DNA of 64,000 bases from Streptomyces griseus subsp. griseus (GCF_000720255.1 NZ_JOJE01000025.1:1-64000); one strand, 5' to 3'; counted from the stretch's first letter, positions 43,642 to 52,628 are shown. Numbers and translations are program-made. Notes: generated by a model not told the origin, from the sequence alone.

Positions 43642-44370
43642 CTAGGGCCCCCGCATGTACCGCGGCACCTGGGACTTCCACTGCCAGTGCAGTAGTGCCG
43701 CGAGGACGGTGAAGGCCGCTGCCGGGACGTAGACGAGGAGGAGCAGGGGGCGGACGATCGCGCCCGAGACGGGTTCGGTGAGGAGGAGCAGGAACATGAC
43801 GAGGAGCACGAGCATCGTGCCGAGCACCGAGCGCTCCCACGCCTTGCGGTGTCCTGCCCGGCGGCGGATGCGGGTCTCGACCTCGGGTCGGTGCTCCCAG
43901 GGTGTTCCGCGTTGTTGGGCGGCGGTCTCGCGGAGGGTGTCGACCTCTCTGCGGAGGCCGTAGAGGCCGGGCTGCTGCCAGTCGTCCAGGAACGGGAGGC
44001 GGGTTCGGCGGCCGTCTTCCGTGTAGAGGCGGGCGAGGTGGCGGGGGCCTTCGGCGAGCTGCTTGGGGAGGGGCTCGATGCGGATGTCGTAGATGGCGGG
44101 CCAGGGGAAGTGGCGGCTGCGCAGGGCGTTGTATGCCGTGATGCCCTCGGCGTCGGCGACGGTGCGGCCGCGCCAGTGGAGGAGCGCGGCCCACCCGAGG
44201 ATCGCCAGCACCAGCCCGGCCGTCGCCCCCTGCCCCCACCACGGCATGCGGCCGTGGTCGCGCGTCAGCTGGAACAGGGCGTTCGTGAGACAGATCGTGA
44301 TGAAGCCGGTTCGGCGGCCCGACATCCGTCTGCGCCGGCCGTACTCCCGTCTGGAACCGACCTCGCCCAC
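43642..44370 (-). CDS. PH-domain-like membrane protein
   Basis: This 242-aa protein starts with basic residues, has a helix near 50-68 (GLVLAILGWAALLHWRG) and a strand-rich bacterial PH-like segment (VADAEGITAYNALRSRHFPW followed by AIYDI). An Arg-rich helix and two C-terminal membrane helices (LGTMLVLLVMFLLLLTEPVS, LLLLVYVPAAAFTVLAALLH) follow. Function is unknown. Converges with the DUF2993 gene. Confidence 0.72.
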   Translation of the reverse strand: MGEVGSRREYGRRRRMSGRRTGFITICLTNALFQLTRDHGRMPWWGQGATAGLVLAILGWAALLHWRGRTVADAEGITAYNALRSRHFPWPAIYDIRIEPLPKQLAEGPRHLARLYTEDGRRTRLPFLDDWQQPGLYGLRREVDTLRETAAQQRGTPWEHRPEVETRIRRRAGHRKAWERSVLGTMLVLLVMFLLLLTEPVSGAIVRPLLLLVYVPAAAFTVLAALLHWQWKSQVPRYMRGP

Positions 44371-44464
44371 CCGTGCCTCCCCAGGCGCGCCGACCGGGTG
44401 GCCGCGCGACCGGGGAGAGCGTAGGGCTCGAAGGTGAGGTGAGAGTAAGGGCGGGCGCGGGGCC

Positions 44465-46546
44465 TCAGGACGCCGACGGGGTCCAGTCGCCCAGCCAGTC
44501 CGCGACCTCCTGGTTCGCGGCCTGGGCGTCGGAGAGCTGCGGGCGGTCCGAGGTGGCGCTGCCCGAGCCGGCGCCGGTGTTCTTGTACTCGGCGAAGCGG
44601 TCGTTCTTCCAGGAGAAGCCGCTCATGTCGGTCCACGGGGTGGTCTTGATCGCGGCGCTCAGGGTGGTGTTGCGGACCGTGGTCTGCGGATCGAGGCTCG
44701 CGTCGCCGCCCGCGTGCCACGGGCGGCCGAGGTAGAAGGTGCGGTCGGAGACGTCACCGTTCACCGTGGAGTTGGCGATCAGGATGCCCTTGCGGTTCGC
44801 GGCCGTGCTGGGCGCGGTGACGTAACCGGCCGAGGTGCCGTTCCAGCGCTTCTTCAGGGTGATGACGGACCTGTCGATCACGGCGGTGGCCCGGCCGAAG
44901 ATGAAGTCCACGTTGCCGATGACGTACGAGTTCGTCATGTAGACGCGGCCCAGCCTGTCCTTCGACGCGGTGTCCACCAGCAGCGTGTCCTGGTCGCCGC
45001 TGACGATGACGCCGTCGAGGAGGACCTTGTCCGAGGCGGTGCGCAGGGCGACCGCCTGGCCGGCGATGTCCTGGTGCGCACCCTCGTCGAAGTCGTTGGA
45101 GATGGTGAGGTTGCGGGCCTGGAAGTCGTCCGCCTCGACGGCGACGCTGGCGCTGCCTCCGGTGCCGTACGTGCCGCCACCGGGCTTGGGGGTGCCCGAC
45201 GCGTTGTTGTAGACGATCACCGTGTCCTTACGGCTGGCCCCCGTCCCCTGGATCGTGACGTGCGGCTTGTTGGACGGGACCTTGACCAGCTCGCGGTACG
45301 TGCCCGGCTTGACCGCGATCACCACGCGGGACGGGTTGTTCGCGGGTACGGCGTTCACCGCGGCCTGGACGGAGGTGTACTGGCCGCTGCCGTCCTTGGC
45401 GACGGTGAGGGTGGTGGCCGCGGCCGCCTTCGTCGTGGCGGTCGACGTCGTACCGATGGACGCGCGGGGGCCCACACCCGACTTCAGCAGCGCCGGTACG
45501 TCCGCCGCCTTGTCCAGCGTGTACGCGTAGTACTTCCTCGGGTCCCAGGCCGCGCCCGAGCCGCCGCTCTCGTTGCGGCCGCTCGTGCCGGAGAAGACGT
45601 TGCCGCGCTGGACGACGGTGGCCGTGGCGTCGCGGGTCACCGGGTTCTTCAGGCCCTGGAAGTAGGAGTTCTCCAGCACCATGTTCGTCTTGCCGCGCGA
45701 GTAGTTGCCGTACGAGGCGGTGATGGAGGTGCCCGCCTCGTCCTCCAGGTAGTTGTTGTAGAGGTGCGCGTGGGCGACGTTGTCCGTGGAGGGGTTGCGC
45801 TGCTCGGTCTCGCGGATCCAGTTGTGGTGGATGGTGATGTCCGCGGTGGTGTTGTCGGTCCAGCCGATGCCGAACGCCTTGTTCTCCTGGCTCAGCTTGT
45901 TCCAGGAGACCGTCAGGTACGTCGTGTCCTTGCGGCTGTCGATGAGCCCGTCGGCCATGTGCCGCAGGTCGTTGTGGTCGATCCACACGTGGTGCGCGCC
46001 GTCCATCTGGATGGCGTCGAAGTCGTGTTCCTTGTCGTTCCACACGCCCTGGTACGCGTCCCGGATGGTGAGGTTCCGGATGATCACGTTGTGGACGCCC
46101 TGGCCGAGGAAGAACCCACCGCCGACGATGTGCCCGGAGGTGCCGGCGCCGACGATGGTCTTGTCCGACTGGACCTTGATCTCTTTCCCGACCGGGTTCA
46201 TGGTGATGGTCGCGGCGACGACGATGACGTACGGCTCGGGCGCCGTCGCGTACTTCTCCAGGTCGGCGAGGGTCTTCACGGTGACGGTCTTGCCGTCGCG
46301 ACCGCCGTAGGTCCCGTTCTGACCGAGCGCGTTGACCGAGGCGAAGCCGTCCGCCGAGGCGGTGGCCCAAGCGGGAGCGGCGGCGGAGGCGGCGGTGGCG
46401 GCGGAGGCCTGGCGCGCGTCCGCGCCGAACATGCCGAGGTCCGTGCCGTAGCCCAGGACGCCGGCGGCGATCAGGGCCAGGGGGACGCCCGCCACCACGG
46501 CGGTACCGCGCCTGCGGTGACGGGCCTTGCTGCGGATCTCACTCAT
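44465..46546 (-). CDS. Secreted pectate lyase-pectinesterase fusion
   Basis: This 693-aa exported protein has a basic signal (SKARHRRRGTAVV) and two pectin-active domains. Residues ~65-340 are a PL1 pectate lyase: GKTVTVKTLADLEKYA, DFDAIQMDGAHHVWIDHNDL (metal-binding Asp and vWiDH motif), DSRKDTTYLTVSWNKL and AHAHLYNNYLED. Residues ~390-690 are a CE8 pectin methylesterase: GQYTSVQAAVNAVP, GDQDTLLVD, GNVDFIFGRATAV (catalytic Asp) and YLGRPWHAGG. A Thr/Ala-rich linker separates them. One enzyme could therefore de-esterify and cut plant pectin. It is monocistronic. Confidence 0.92.
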   Translation of the reverse strand: MSEIRSKARHRRRGTAVVAGVPLALIAAGVLGYGTDLGMFGADARQASAATAASAAAPAWATASADGFASVNALGQNGTYGGRDGKTVTVKTLADLEKYATAPEPYVIVVAATITMNPVGKEIKVQSDKTIVGAGTSGHIVGGGFFLGQGVHNVIIRNLTIRDAYQGVWNDKEHDFDAIQMDGAHHVWIDHNDLRHMADGLIDSRKDTTYLTVSWNKLSQENKAFGIGWTDNTTADITIHHNWIRETEQRNPSTDNVAHAHLYNNYLEDEAGTSITASYGNYSRGKTNMVLENSYFQGLKNPVTRDATATVVQRGNVFSGTSGRNESGGSGAAWDPRKYYAYTLDKAADVPALLKSGVGPRASIGTTSTATTKAAAATTLTVAKDGSGQYTSVQAAVNAVPANNPSRVVIAVKPGTYRELVKVPSNKPHVTIQGTGASRKDTVIVYNNASGTPKPGGGTYGTGGSASVAVEADDFQARNLTISNDFDEGAHQDIAGQAVALRTASDKVLLDGVIVSGDQDTLLVDTASKDRLGRVYMTNSYVIGNVDFIFGRATAVIDRSVITLKKRWNGTSAGYVTAPSTAANRKGILIANSTVNGDVSDRTFYLGRPWHAGGDASLDPQTTVRNTTLSAAIKTTPWTDMSGFSWKNDRFAEYKNTGAGSGSATSDRPQLSDAQAANQEVADWLGDWTPSAS

Positions 46547-46625
46547 GCGGGTTCCGTTTCCATGCGGGGGGATGACCCTGTGCAGTCGCCGCCCCGCAGG
46601 GAAAGGTTGCCGCGTGCCCGTGTCC

Positions 46626-47564
46626 TCACTCTGTGAGCAACTCGGCCAGCTGGTCGAGGAGTTCGGTGATCCAGTCCAGCCGGGGCCCGCCGCGGGCGAT
46701 GCGGAAGCCGTGCCTGCGGCCGTGGAAGGCGGCCCTGACTGCATGGAACTGCGCCCAGCGGCCCACGCGTTCACGATCCAGTTCGGCGGCTTCGGCGAAG
46801 AGGTCCAGGATGCGGTGGATGGCCTTGGGGAGATCGACGTCCTGGGCTGCCAGCAGCGCGGGGAGACGCGACTTGAGCAGGGTGCCGCCGTCGTAGGCCG
46901 GGTCGCCGACGTGCCCCTTCGGGTCGACGGCCAGCCAGGGTTCACGGTCGGCACGCAGGATGTTCCGGCCGTGCAGGTCGCCGTGTATGAGGGTGTCGGG
47001 CTGTACGCGGCCCACCTCTCGTACGGTCGCGAGGGCGGCGTCGAGTGTGCGGCGGGACATGGTGTGGGGGAGTTCGAAGGCGTCATGTCGGATCTCCTCC
47101 TCCCAGGTCTCGGTCTCGTCCTGGAGCCTGGGCAGTCCGGGCGGCCCGGGCACGGCCAGCCGCCGGGCGAGCCGCCCCGCGACGGTCACGACCTCGTCGC
47201 CGTCGTCCACTTCGGCGAGGGTCGATGTGTGCGCCCGCTCCAGGAGCATGGCGAAGTGTTGGTCCGCCCGGTCGTGGAGCAGTACGGCGCCGTGCCCGCG
47301 CCAGGCGGTGAAGGCGTCGGGTTCGTGGACGTTGCCGGGGTGGGGGAACGACACCTTGATCACTGCGGGCGTACGGTCCGGATCCGCCTGACGTACGGGG
47401 ACAATGAGTCCGACCCCGCCGTACAGCACGTTCCCGTCGGTCACGCAGCCCCACCGATCGAGCAACATGCCGACAATCCCCGGCAGTTCGGCGAGCCAGG
47501 CCGCGCCGGCCTCTCCCTCGCGCTCGACGGTCGTCGTGGCGAAGGCCTCCGGTACGTCGATCAT
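46626..47564 (-). CDS. Aminoglycoside/hydroxyurea phosphotransferase-like kinase
   Basis: The 312-aa protein resembles the APH(6)/hydroxyurea-resistance kinase family. It has an ATP-binding lobe (TPAVIKVSFPHP), the catalytic HGDLHGRNILRADREPWLAV segment (Asp in HGD) and DPKG in place of the protein-kinase DFG. These enzymes phosphorylate streptomycin-like antibiotics or hydroxyurea; here the substrate is uncertain and the gene may be a housekeeping relative. It is isolated, with no resistance or antibiotic genes beside it. Confidence 0.82.
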   Translation of the reverse strand: MIDVPEAFATTTVEREGEAGAAWLAELPGIVGMLLDRWGCVTDGNVLYGGVGLIVPVRQADPDRTPAVIKVSFPHPGNVHEPDAFTAWRGHGAVLLHDRADQHFAMLLERAHTSTLAEVDDGDEVVTVAGRLARRLAVPGPPGLPRLQDETETWEEEIRHDAFELPHTMSRRTLDAALATVREVGRVQPDTLIHGDLHGRNILRADREPWLAVDPKGHVGDPAYDGGTLLKSRLPALLAAQDVDLPKAIHRILDLFAEAAELDRERVGRWAQFHAVRAAFHGRRHGFRIARGGPRLDWITELLDQLAELLTE

Positions 47565-47670
47565 CCCGGCACCCTACGCGTTGCGATCCGGAGAGCGTCC
47601 CCCAGGGATTCGACGGTCCTGGTGAGCGCGAAACGAGCTGTACACGCGGGCCCGGGAACTTCCGGCGCGT

Positions 47671-47844
47671 TCACCGGACTCGGGGTCTGCGAGCACAGCC
47701 CTCGCTCCCGCGAGTACCTGTTCGGCGGAATCGAGTTGAGCGGGCCTCGATATCGTCGGCGAGGCGGGAGAGTCTGCTGTCCCGGCGGTCGGTGCTGAGG
47801 TAGCAAGGGCGGCCGTCGGGCGTGGTCCAGGGCAACAGCCTCAT
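47671..47844 (-). pseudogene. Truncated MRLLPW-type small protein of a WhiJ-type cassette
   Basis: The frame starts MRLLPWTTPDGRPCYLSTD, which matches the N-terminus of small proteins I know from Streptomyces WhiJ-type clusters (MRLLPW...GKPCYL..D). After about 35 residues similarity to what I recall is lost and the frame runs into Arg-rich sequence and a stop at 57 codons, whereas intact members are ~90-110 aa. It probably carries a frameshift or deletion. It lies in a 469-nt stretch (47565-48033) holding only gene remnants. Confidence 0.6.
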
Positions 47845-47945
47845 GCGTACACCTCCTGCCGGTGCGGGGCCTTCAGCAGCAGCTTGCGTTCGCTTCGCTC
47901 TTCCTCGGTGAGGAGGTAGGGGCGCACGAGGGTGTGGGCGGGCTC
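47841..47945 (-). pseudogene. C-terminal remnant of the gene upstream of the MRLLPW-type gene
   Basis: The minus strand encodes EPAHTLVRPYLLTEEERSER and a further 14 residues, then TGA overlapping the ATG of the MRLLPW-type frame (ATGA). The overlap is what an intact two-gene operon would show. No start codon or coding homology extends beyond about 47945-47950, where a plus-strand regulator remnant begins. The 5' part appears deleted. Confidence 0.55.
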
Positions 47946-47950
47946 GAAGG

Positions 47951-48037
47951 TCCTACGATCGGCTGCGGGATCTGGCGCTGTCCCCGTCGGACTCGCCGGC
48001 GTTCATCAGGGACGTACTGGAGGAGCACAGATCATGA
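47951..48037 (+). pseudogene. C-terminal remnant of an XRE/DUF5753 (WhiJ-type) regulator
   Basis: The plus strand reads SYDRLRDLALSPSDSPAFIR then DVLEEHRS and a TGA that overlaps the ATG of the DUF397 gene. SYDRLRxLALSPxxS is the usual C-terminus of DUF5753 regulators, which normally precede DUF397 genes with such an overlap. The preceding ~250 codons, including the HTH, are absent. The regulator is therefore lost. Confidence 0.65.
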
Positions 48038-48255
48038 AGCAGACCCCCGACCTCAGCACCGCCCTCTGGCGCAAGTCGAGCTACAGCGACGGGGGAGCCA
48101 ACAACCGCGTCGAGGTGGCCGTCGGCCACACAGACCTCGTCCCTGTCCGCGACAGCAAGATCCCGGCAGCCAGTGCGCTGCTGTTCTCGGCCGCCTCCTG
48201 GTCCGTGTTCGTGGACGGGGTCAAGGGAGAGACGGGGCTGTACACCTTCGGGTGA
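48034..48255 (+). CDS. DUF397 protein, orphan
   Basis: The 73-aa protein is a full-length DUF397: LWRKSSYSDGGANNRVEVAV, VPVRDSKIPAASALLFSAAS and W.vFv.gvK. The usual Cys before VEVA (NCVEVA) is replaced by Arg (NNRVEVA). AGGAG lies upstream of the ATG at 48034. Its normal partner regulator survives only as a C-terminal remnant directly upstream, so it may be drifting. Confidence 0.8.
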   Translation: MKQTPDLSTALWRKSSYSDGGANNRVEVAVGHTDLVPVRDSKIPAASALLFSAASWSVFVDGVKGETGLYTFG

Positions 48256-48390
48256 CATCGCTCGGAGTTCTTGACCGGCGATGCTGCGCCACCAGTGAGC
48301 TGATCTTGTGCCCAGGACACAGACGACTGATCCCGGAAGTGCGAGGCGGCTACGGTCGTAGACACGGCGCGTCGAAGGAGGGCATCGGCC

Positions 48391-48738
48391 ATGACTGCTC
48401 ATGCTACGGACGCCGATCCGGTCATCCCTCCCATGCCCGAGCGGACGCCGAAGGCGCTGCGTGAGGCCATCGCCGAGCATGCCCCCGTGCTCCTTCCTGA
48501 CTTCGACGAGCACTGGAAATGGGCGATTGCCGACACTTACGACCTTGGCCCCGTGCCGGCGTTCATGGCCCGCTGGTGGGGTGGGTACGCCATCGCCCGC
48601 GACCCCAGGCTCGACGCGCACGTGCAAGATCTCGAGCACCGCGCCGCAGAGTCCACCGACATCGCCGAAGCCCGGGCCCTGCTCGAAGAGGTGGCGAAGA
48701 TTCGCTATCGGGTGCGAGAACTGGAGCCCGGCGAGTGA
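48391..48738 (+). CDS. DUF6247-type protein, possible antitoxin
   Basis: The 115-aa protein is acidic and mostly helical: PMPERTPKALREAIAEHAPV, LLPDFDEHWKWAIADTYDLG, VPAFMARWWGGYAIARDPRL. This matches Streptomyces DUF6247 proteins as I recall them. It overlaps the next gene by 4 nt (GTGA), the usual layout of an antitoxin before its toxin. No DNA-binding motif is obvious. Antitoxin function is inference from gene arrangement. Confidence 0.65.
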   Translation: MTAHATDADPVIPPMPERTPKALREAIAEHAPVLLPDFDEHWKWAIADTYDLGPVPAFMARWWGGYAIARDPRLDAHVQDLEHRAAESTDIAEARALLEEVAKIRYRVRELEPGE

Positions 48739-49094
48739 CCGACGGTTTCATGGGGCCGCCTTGTCAGATGGACTGGCGGCTCGATGCTTTCGCTGCCCGC
48801 GAAGCGCTGTCGGCGTATGCACAGAAGATGGTCGACGCCGCGCGTGCCGAACTGGTCACGGCGAAAGATCCGTATTTCCGAGGCATCGAGACGGATGCCG
48901 ATCTTCCCGACGGCATGATGGTCAGACGGGACCGTTCCAGCGATCCGAAAGGCCGTCACATCTTCTTCTTCGACGACGGAAACGGCTGGCTGAAGTACGT
49001 CTTCGTGCCCCGCGTCGAAGATCCCCAGATCGTGGTTGAGGAGATCTTCTGGCAGGGTGCCGAACCCCCTACGGAAGCTCCGGCGGAGCCATAG
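48735..49094 (+). CDS. Small protein with RelE-like character, possible toxin
   Basis: The 119-aa protein begins GTG (MTDGFMGPP) and continues DWRLDAFAAREALSAYAQKM, then AARAELVTAKDPYFRG. The C-terminal HIFFFDDGNGWLKYVFVPRV, then EDPQIVVEEIFW, resembles the strand pattern of RelE/ParE toxins. Catalytic residues cannot be assigned. Its last 26 nt overlap the convergent histidine kinase gene. Base composition is slightly less GC than the flanks. Confidence 0.6.
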   Translation: MTDGFMGPPCQMDWRLDAFAAREALSAYAQKMVDAARAELVTAKDPYFRGIETDADLPDGMMVRRDRSSDPKGRHIFFFDDGNGWLKYVFVPRVEDPQIVVEEIFWQGAEPPTEAPAEP

Positions 49095-50538
49095 GCGCCC
49101 CCGGCAGCCGTACCGTCACCACCGTCCCGCCGCCCTCCGCGCGGGCCAGTGTCACCTCGCCGCCAGACTGCTGGACCGTACGGGCCACGATGGACAGGCC
49201 CAGGCCAGAGCCCGGGAGGGCCCGCGCGCTCGGCGAGCGCCAGAAGCGGTCGAAGACGTGGGGGAGTTCCTCGGCGGGGATGCCGGAGCCGTGGTCGCGG
49301 ACGCTCAGGACGCCCTCGCTGAGCTGCACCTCGATCGTGCCGGCCTCCGGGCTGAACTTCACCGCGTTGTCGAGGATGTTGACGATCGCCCGCTCCAGCG
49401 CGGCCGGTTCCGCCCGTACGTACCAGGGGGCGAGGGACGCCGTGATCGTCAGTTCCGGGCCGCGCAGGCGCGCTCTGCGCAGGGCCGCCTCGACCGTGTC
49501 GTCCAGCGACACCACCTGGACGCGTTCACCACGCTGCCCCTCCGAGCGGGACAGCTCCTGCAGGTCACCGATCAGCGATGCCAGCTCCGTCACCTGCGCC
49601 TTCACCGACGCCAGCAGCGCCTTGCGGTCCGCCTCGGGGATCGGGCGGCCCGTCTCCTCGCTGCGGGTGAGGAGTTCGATGTTGGTGCGCAACGAGGTCA
49701 GGGGTGTACGGAGTTCGTGGCCCGCGTCCGCGATCAGCTGCTGCTGCAGCTCCCGCGAGCTCGCCAGCGCCGACGTCATCGAGTTGAAGGAACGCGACAG
49801 GCGCGCCACCTCGTCCTCGCTGGCGTCGTCGACCGGGATACGGATGCTCAGGTCCTCCGTGCGGGCGACGTGCTCCACGGCCTCCGTCAGCTTGTCGACC
49901 GGACGCAGCCCCGCCCGCGCCACCGCCAGGCCCGCCGCGCCCGCGCCGATGACTCCGAGACCGGAGACGAGGAGCAGGATCAGGGCGAGCTCGTTCAGGG
50001 TGGACTGGGTGCTCTTGAGGGGGACCGCGATGAGGAGAGCGGCCTGGGGGAGCGGCTGCGGCTCGCTCCCCGGGCCCTGACTGACGTACAGCGGGGTGGT
50101 CAGCACCCGTACCGCGTTGCCGTCCTGGTCCGTGCCGTTGCGCTTGACCTCCCTCCGGGGCGACCCCTCCTTGACGAGGTCCTTGTCCGCCCCGGTGACC
50201 TTGACCGTGCCCTCGGAGTTCGACGAGACGCACGTCTTGCCGTCCGCCGTCACGAGCTGGAGGTAGAGGTCCCGCACCCGGAAGTCACGGCGGGTGTCCA
50301 CCGGTGCGCTGGGGCAGTCGGCGAGGGTGTTCACGACACCGGAGGCCGGCTGGACCCCCGCCGCCTGCTGCAGATCCTCATCGAGCTGGTCGTACAGCTT
50401 GCCCTGCACGATGAACCAGCACGTCACCGAAGCCGCCGCCACCGCGAACGCCACCGCCGCCGCGACCAGCAGGGCCAGCCGGGAGCGGATCGGCAGGGAG
50501 CGGAACCGGCGTACGAGCCCGTGCGTCCAGGCACTCAC
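49069..50538 (-). CDS. Sensor histidine kinase
   Basis: This 489-aa kinase has a membrane helix at about 20-42, an extracytoplasmic sensor region (about 45-155), a second helix ([20 protein letters not shown]) and a HAMP domain with [17 protein letters not shown]. The HisKA domain has the phosphorylated His in [13 protein letters not shown], and the HATPase has N box NAVKFSP, G1 DHGSGIP and G2 GSGLGLSIV. It overlaps its response regulator by 4 nt. The arrangement with an HtrA protease resembles mycobacterial MprB. Confidence 0.93.
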   Translation of the reverse strand: MSAWTHGLVRRFRSLPIRSRLALLVAAAVAFAVAAASVTCWFIVQGKLYDQLDEDLQQAAGVQPASGVVNTLADCPSAPVDTRRDFRVRDLYLQLVTADGKTCVSSNSEGTVKVTGADKDLVKEGSPRREVKRNGTDQDGNAVRVLTTPLYVSQGPGSEPQPLPQAALLIAVPLKSTQSTLNELALILLLVSGLGVIGAGAAGLAVARAGLRPVDKLTEAVEHVARTEDLSIRIPVDDASEDEVARLSRSFNSMTSALASSRELQQQLIADAGHELRTPLTSLRTNIELLTRSEETGRPIPEADRKALLASVKAQVTELASLIGDLQELSRSEGQRGERVQVVSLDDTVEAALRRARLRGPELTITASLAPWYVRAEPAALERAIVNILDNAVKFSPEAGTIEVQLSEGVLSVRDHGSGIPAEELPHVFDRFWRSPSARALPGSGLGLSIVARTVQQSGGEVTLARAEGGGTVVTVRLPGAPMAPPELP

Positions 50539-51269
50539 TCAGCGCCGCCCTGCCGCAGTACGTACCCCACGCCCCGAACCGTGTGCACGAGCCGCGGCTC
50601 GCCGCCCGCCTCGGTCTTGCGGCGCAGGTACATGACGTACACGTCGAGGGAGTTGGACGACGGCTCGAAGTCGAAGCCCCAGACCGCCTTCAGGATCTGC
50701 TCGCGGGTGAGGACCTGGCGCGGGTGCGCCATGAACATCTCCAGGAGCGTGAACTCGGTGCGGGTGAGCTCCACCGGGCGCCCGGCCCGGGTCACCTCGC
50801 GCGTGGCGAGGTCCATGCGCAGGTCGGCGAAGGTGAGGGTGTCGTCCTCCTCGACCGCGTCCGCGACGGCCGCCGCGTAGGAGCTGCGGCGCAGCAGCGC
50901 GCGGACCCGGGCGAAGAGTTCGTCCAGTTCGAAGGGCTTGACCAGGTAGTCGTCGGCGCCCGCGTCGAGCCCGGTGACGCGGTCGCCGACCGTGTCACGG
51001 GCGGTCAGCATCAGGATCGGGGTGGTGTCGCCGGCGCCGCGGATGCGGCGGGCGGCGGTCAGACCGTCCATGCGGGGCATCTGGATGTCGAGGACGACCA
51101 GGTCGGGGCGGTAGGCCGTGGCCTTGTCCAGGGCGTCCGCGCCGTCGACCGCGACCTCCGTGTCGTAGCCCTCGAAGGCGAGGCTGCGCTGGAGTGCTTC
51201 GCGTACCGCCGGCTCGTCGTCGACGATCAGGATGCGCTGGGGGTCACGGTCGCCTTCGGCGGGGCTCAT
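50535..51269 (-). CDS. OmpR-family response regulator
   Basis: This 244-aa protein has a receiver domain (about 10-125; acidic pocket VDDEP, phospho-acceptor Asp61 in [13 protein letters not shown], Lys in LVKPFELDE) and a winged-helix output domain (about 140-240; [31 protein letters not shown] [10 protein letters not shown]). It is the partner of the histidine kinase (ATGA overlap). It shares strand and order with the HtrA-like protease gene, a probable target. A candidate direct-repeat site lies at 52629-52644. Confidence 0.93.
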   Translation of the reverse strand: MSPAEGDRDPQRILIVDDEPAVREALQRSLAFEGYDTEVAVDGADALDKATAYRPDLVVLDIQMPRMDGLTAARRIRGAGDTTPILMLTARDTVGDRVTGLDAGADDYLVKPFELDELFARVRALLRRSSYAAAVADAVEEDDTLTFADLRMDLATREVTRAGRPVELTRTEFTLLEMFMAHPRQVLTREQILKAVWGFDFEPSSNSLDVYVMYLRRKTEAGGEPRLVHTVRGVGYVLRQGGAE

Positions 51270-51363
51270 GGGCTCGGAATCCTCGGGTGCGGTGGGACGA
51301 CAGGGGCGGGCGGAACGGCTTCAGCCTCGCATGATTCCCGGTGGCAGGGTGTGGGAGAAGGGG

Positions 51364-51543
51364 TCAGCCGCGGGCCGGTGCACGGCGGCGGCCGCGGGCG
51401 GTCGCCCGGTGGGCCTTCGCCGTGCGGGACGCCACCTCCGGCGCCCGGCCCGCCGGCGCGTGCAGTGCGTACGCCACGCCGAGGGCCAGGCCGAGATCGG
51501 CCGCGCCGACGCCGGTCACCGGGTGCGAAACCTGCTTGATCAT
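51364..51543 (-). CDS. Small basic protein of unknown function (59 aa)
   Basis: The 59-aa protein starts MIKQVSHPVTGVGAADLGLA and ends in an Arg/Ala-rich tail. AGGAG 7 nt upstream supports the ATG at 51543. The middle (ADLGLALGVAYALHAPAG) could be a short amphipathic or membrane helix. It lies 25 nt after the HtrA-like gene and 94 nt before the response regulator, in one apparent operon. Confidence 0.6.
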   Translation of the reverse strand: MIKQVSHPVTGVGAADLGLALGVAYALHAPAGRAPEVASRTAKAHRATARGRRRAPARG

Positions 51544-51568
51544 GACGTACTCCTGCGGTCGCGGTGGC

Positions 51569-52594
51569 TCAGTTGTCGGAACCGCCGGCCCGCAGGCTCG
51601 ACAGGTCGGACTTGACGGTGTTGATCGGGATGGCGAAGCCGAGGCCGACACTGCCCGCGTCGGAGGAGGAGTCGGAAGCCGCCGAGTACATCGCGGAGTT
51701 GATGCCGATGATGTTGCCGTTCATGTCGATCAGCGCGCCGCCGGAGTTGCCGGGGTTCAGCGAGGCGTCCGTCTGGATCGCCTTGTACGTCGTCGTCGAC
51801 GAACCGGTGTCGCCGTTGAACTGCTGACCGCCGAACGAGAACGGCCAGCCGCCGCCCCGCTGCTGCTGCTCCTGCTGGCCCTCCTCGGTGGGCACGGTCA
51901 CGTCACGGTTCAGGGCCGAGACGATGCCGCTGGTGACGGTGCCGGACAGGCCCTCGGGCGAGCCGATCGCCACGACCGAGTCGCCGACGCTCACGGCGGA
52001 GGAGTCGCCGAGGCCGGCCGTCTTCAGGCCGGAGGCGTTCTCCAGCTTGATCAGCGCCAGGTCCTTCTTGCTGTCCGTGCCGACGACGTTCGCGGTGTAC
52101 GTCTTGCCCTCGCTGGTCCTCACCTTGACCGACGAGGCGCCGGCTATGACGTGGTTGTTGGTGATGATCTCGCCGTTGCTGGTGATGATCACGCCGGATC
52201 CGGTGGACTCACCGGAGTTCGAGGTCGCGTTGATCTCGACGATGCTCGGGCTGACGGCGGCGGCGACCGCCGCGATGTCGCCCTTCTTGCTCGACGGCAC
52301 CACGCTCGTGGTGGTGCTGCTCGCGGTGGCCTGGTCCTTGCCGGTCAGCTCCTGGATGCCGTAGGCCGTGCCGCCGCCGATCGCCGCGGCGACGATCGCG
52401 ACGGCGGCGAGCAGCGCGACCGGGCCGCGGTTGCGCTTCCTCCTCGGCGCGGGCGGAGGCACGGGTGCCTGGGCCACCGTCGGCTGGTACGGCGGCGGAG
52501 GCGGCCACTCCGGGTTCACCGGGGCGGAAGACACCTGCTGCTGGTTCTGGTACGGGTTCTCGTACTCGCCGCTGCGGCGGATGCTGTCGGTCAT
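51569..52594 (-). CDS. Membrane-anchored HtrA/DegP-like serine protease
   Basis: This 341-aa protein has a Pro/Gln-rich cytoplasmic N-terminus (1-55), one membrane helix (VALLAAVAIVAAAIGGGTAY, about 58-77) and a trypsin-like protease domain outside. The triad is visible in ITNNHVIAG (His), SKKDLALIK (Asp) and NPGNSGGALID (Ser). There is no C-terminal PDZ domain; the protein stops just after the catalytic domain, unlike most HtrA proteins. A Gln/Gly-rich loop (GQQEQQQRGGG) is inserted. It probably handles damaged envelope proteins. Confidence 0.92.
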   Translation of the reverse strand: MTDSIRRSGEYENPYQNQQQVSSAPVNPEWPPPPPYQPTVAQAPVPPPAPRRKRNRGPVALLAAVAIVAAAIGGGTAYGIQELTGKDQATASSTTTSVVPSSKKGDIAAVAAAVSPSIVEINATSNSGESTGSGVIITSNGEIITNNHVIAGASSVKVRTSEGKTYTANVVGTDSKKDLALIKLENASGLKTAGLGDSSAVSVGDSVVAIGSPEGLSGTVTSGIVSALNRDVTVPTEEGQQEQQQRGGGWPFSFGGQQFNGDTGSSTTTYKAIQTDASLNPGNSGGALIDMNGNIIGINSAMYSAASDSSSDAGSVGLGFAIPINTVKSDLSSLRAGGSDN

Positions 52595-52628
52595 GGAACA
52601 GAGAGTGACGCCCGACCATGAGAGCTTC

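Noticed and set aside
44714-46636. 640-codon plus-strand ORF opposite the pectate lyase-pectinesterase gene
   Set aside because: Gly/Val/Asp/Arg-rich composition typical of antisense frames in high-GC DNA, with no recognisable domain; the minus strand carries clear PL1 and CE8 motifs.
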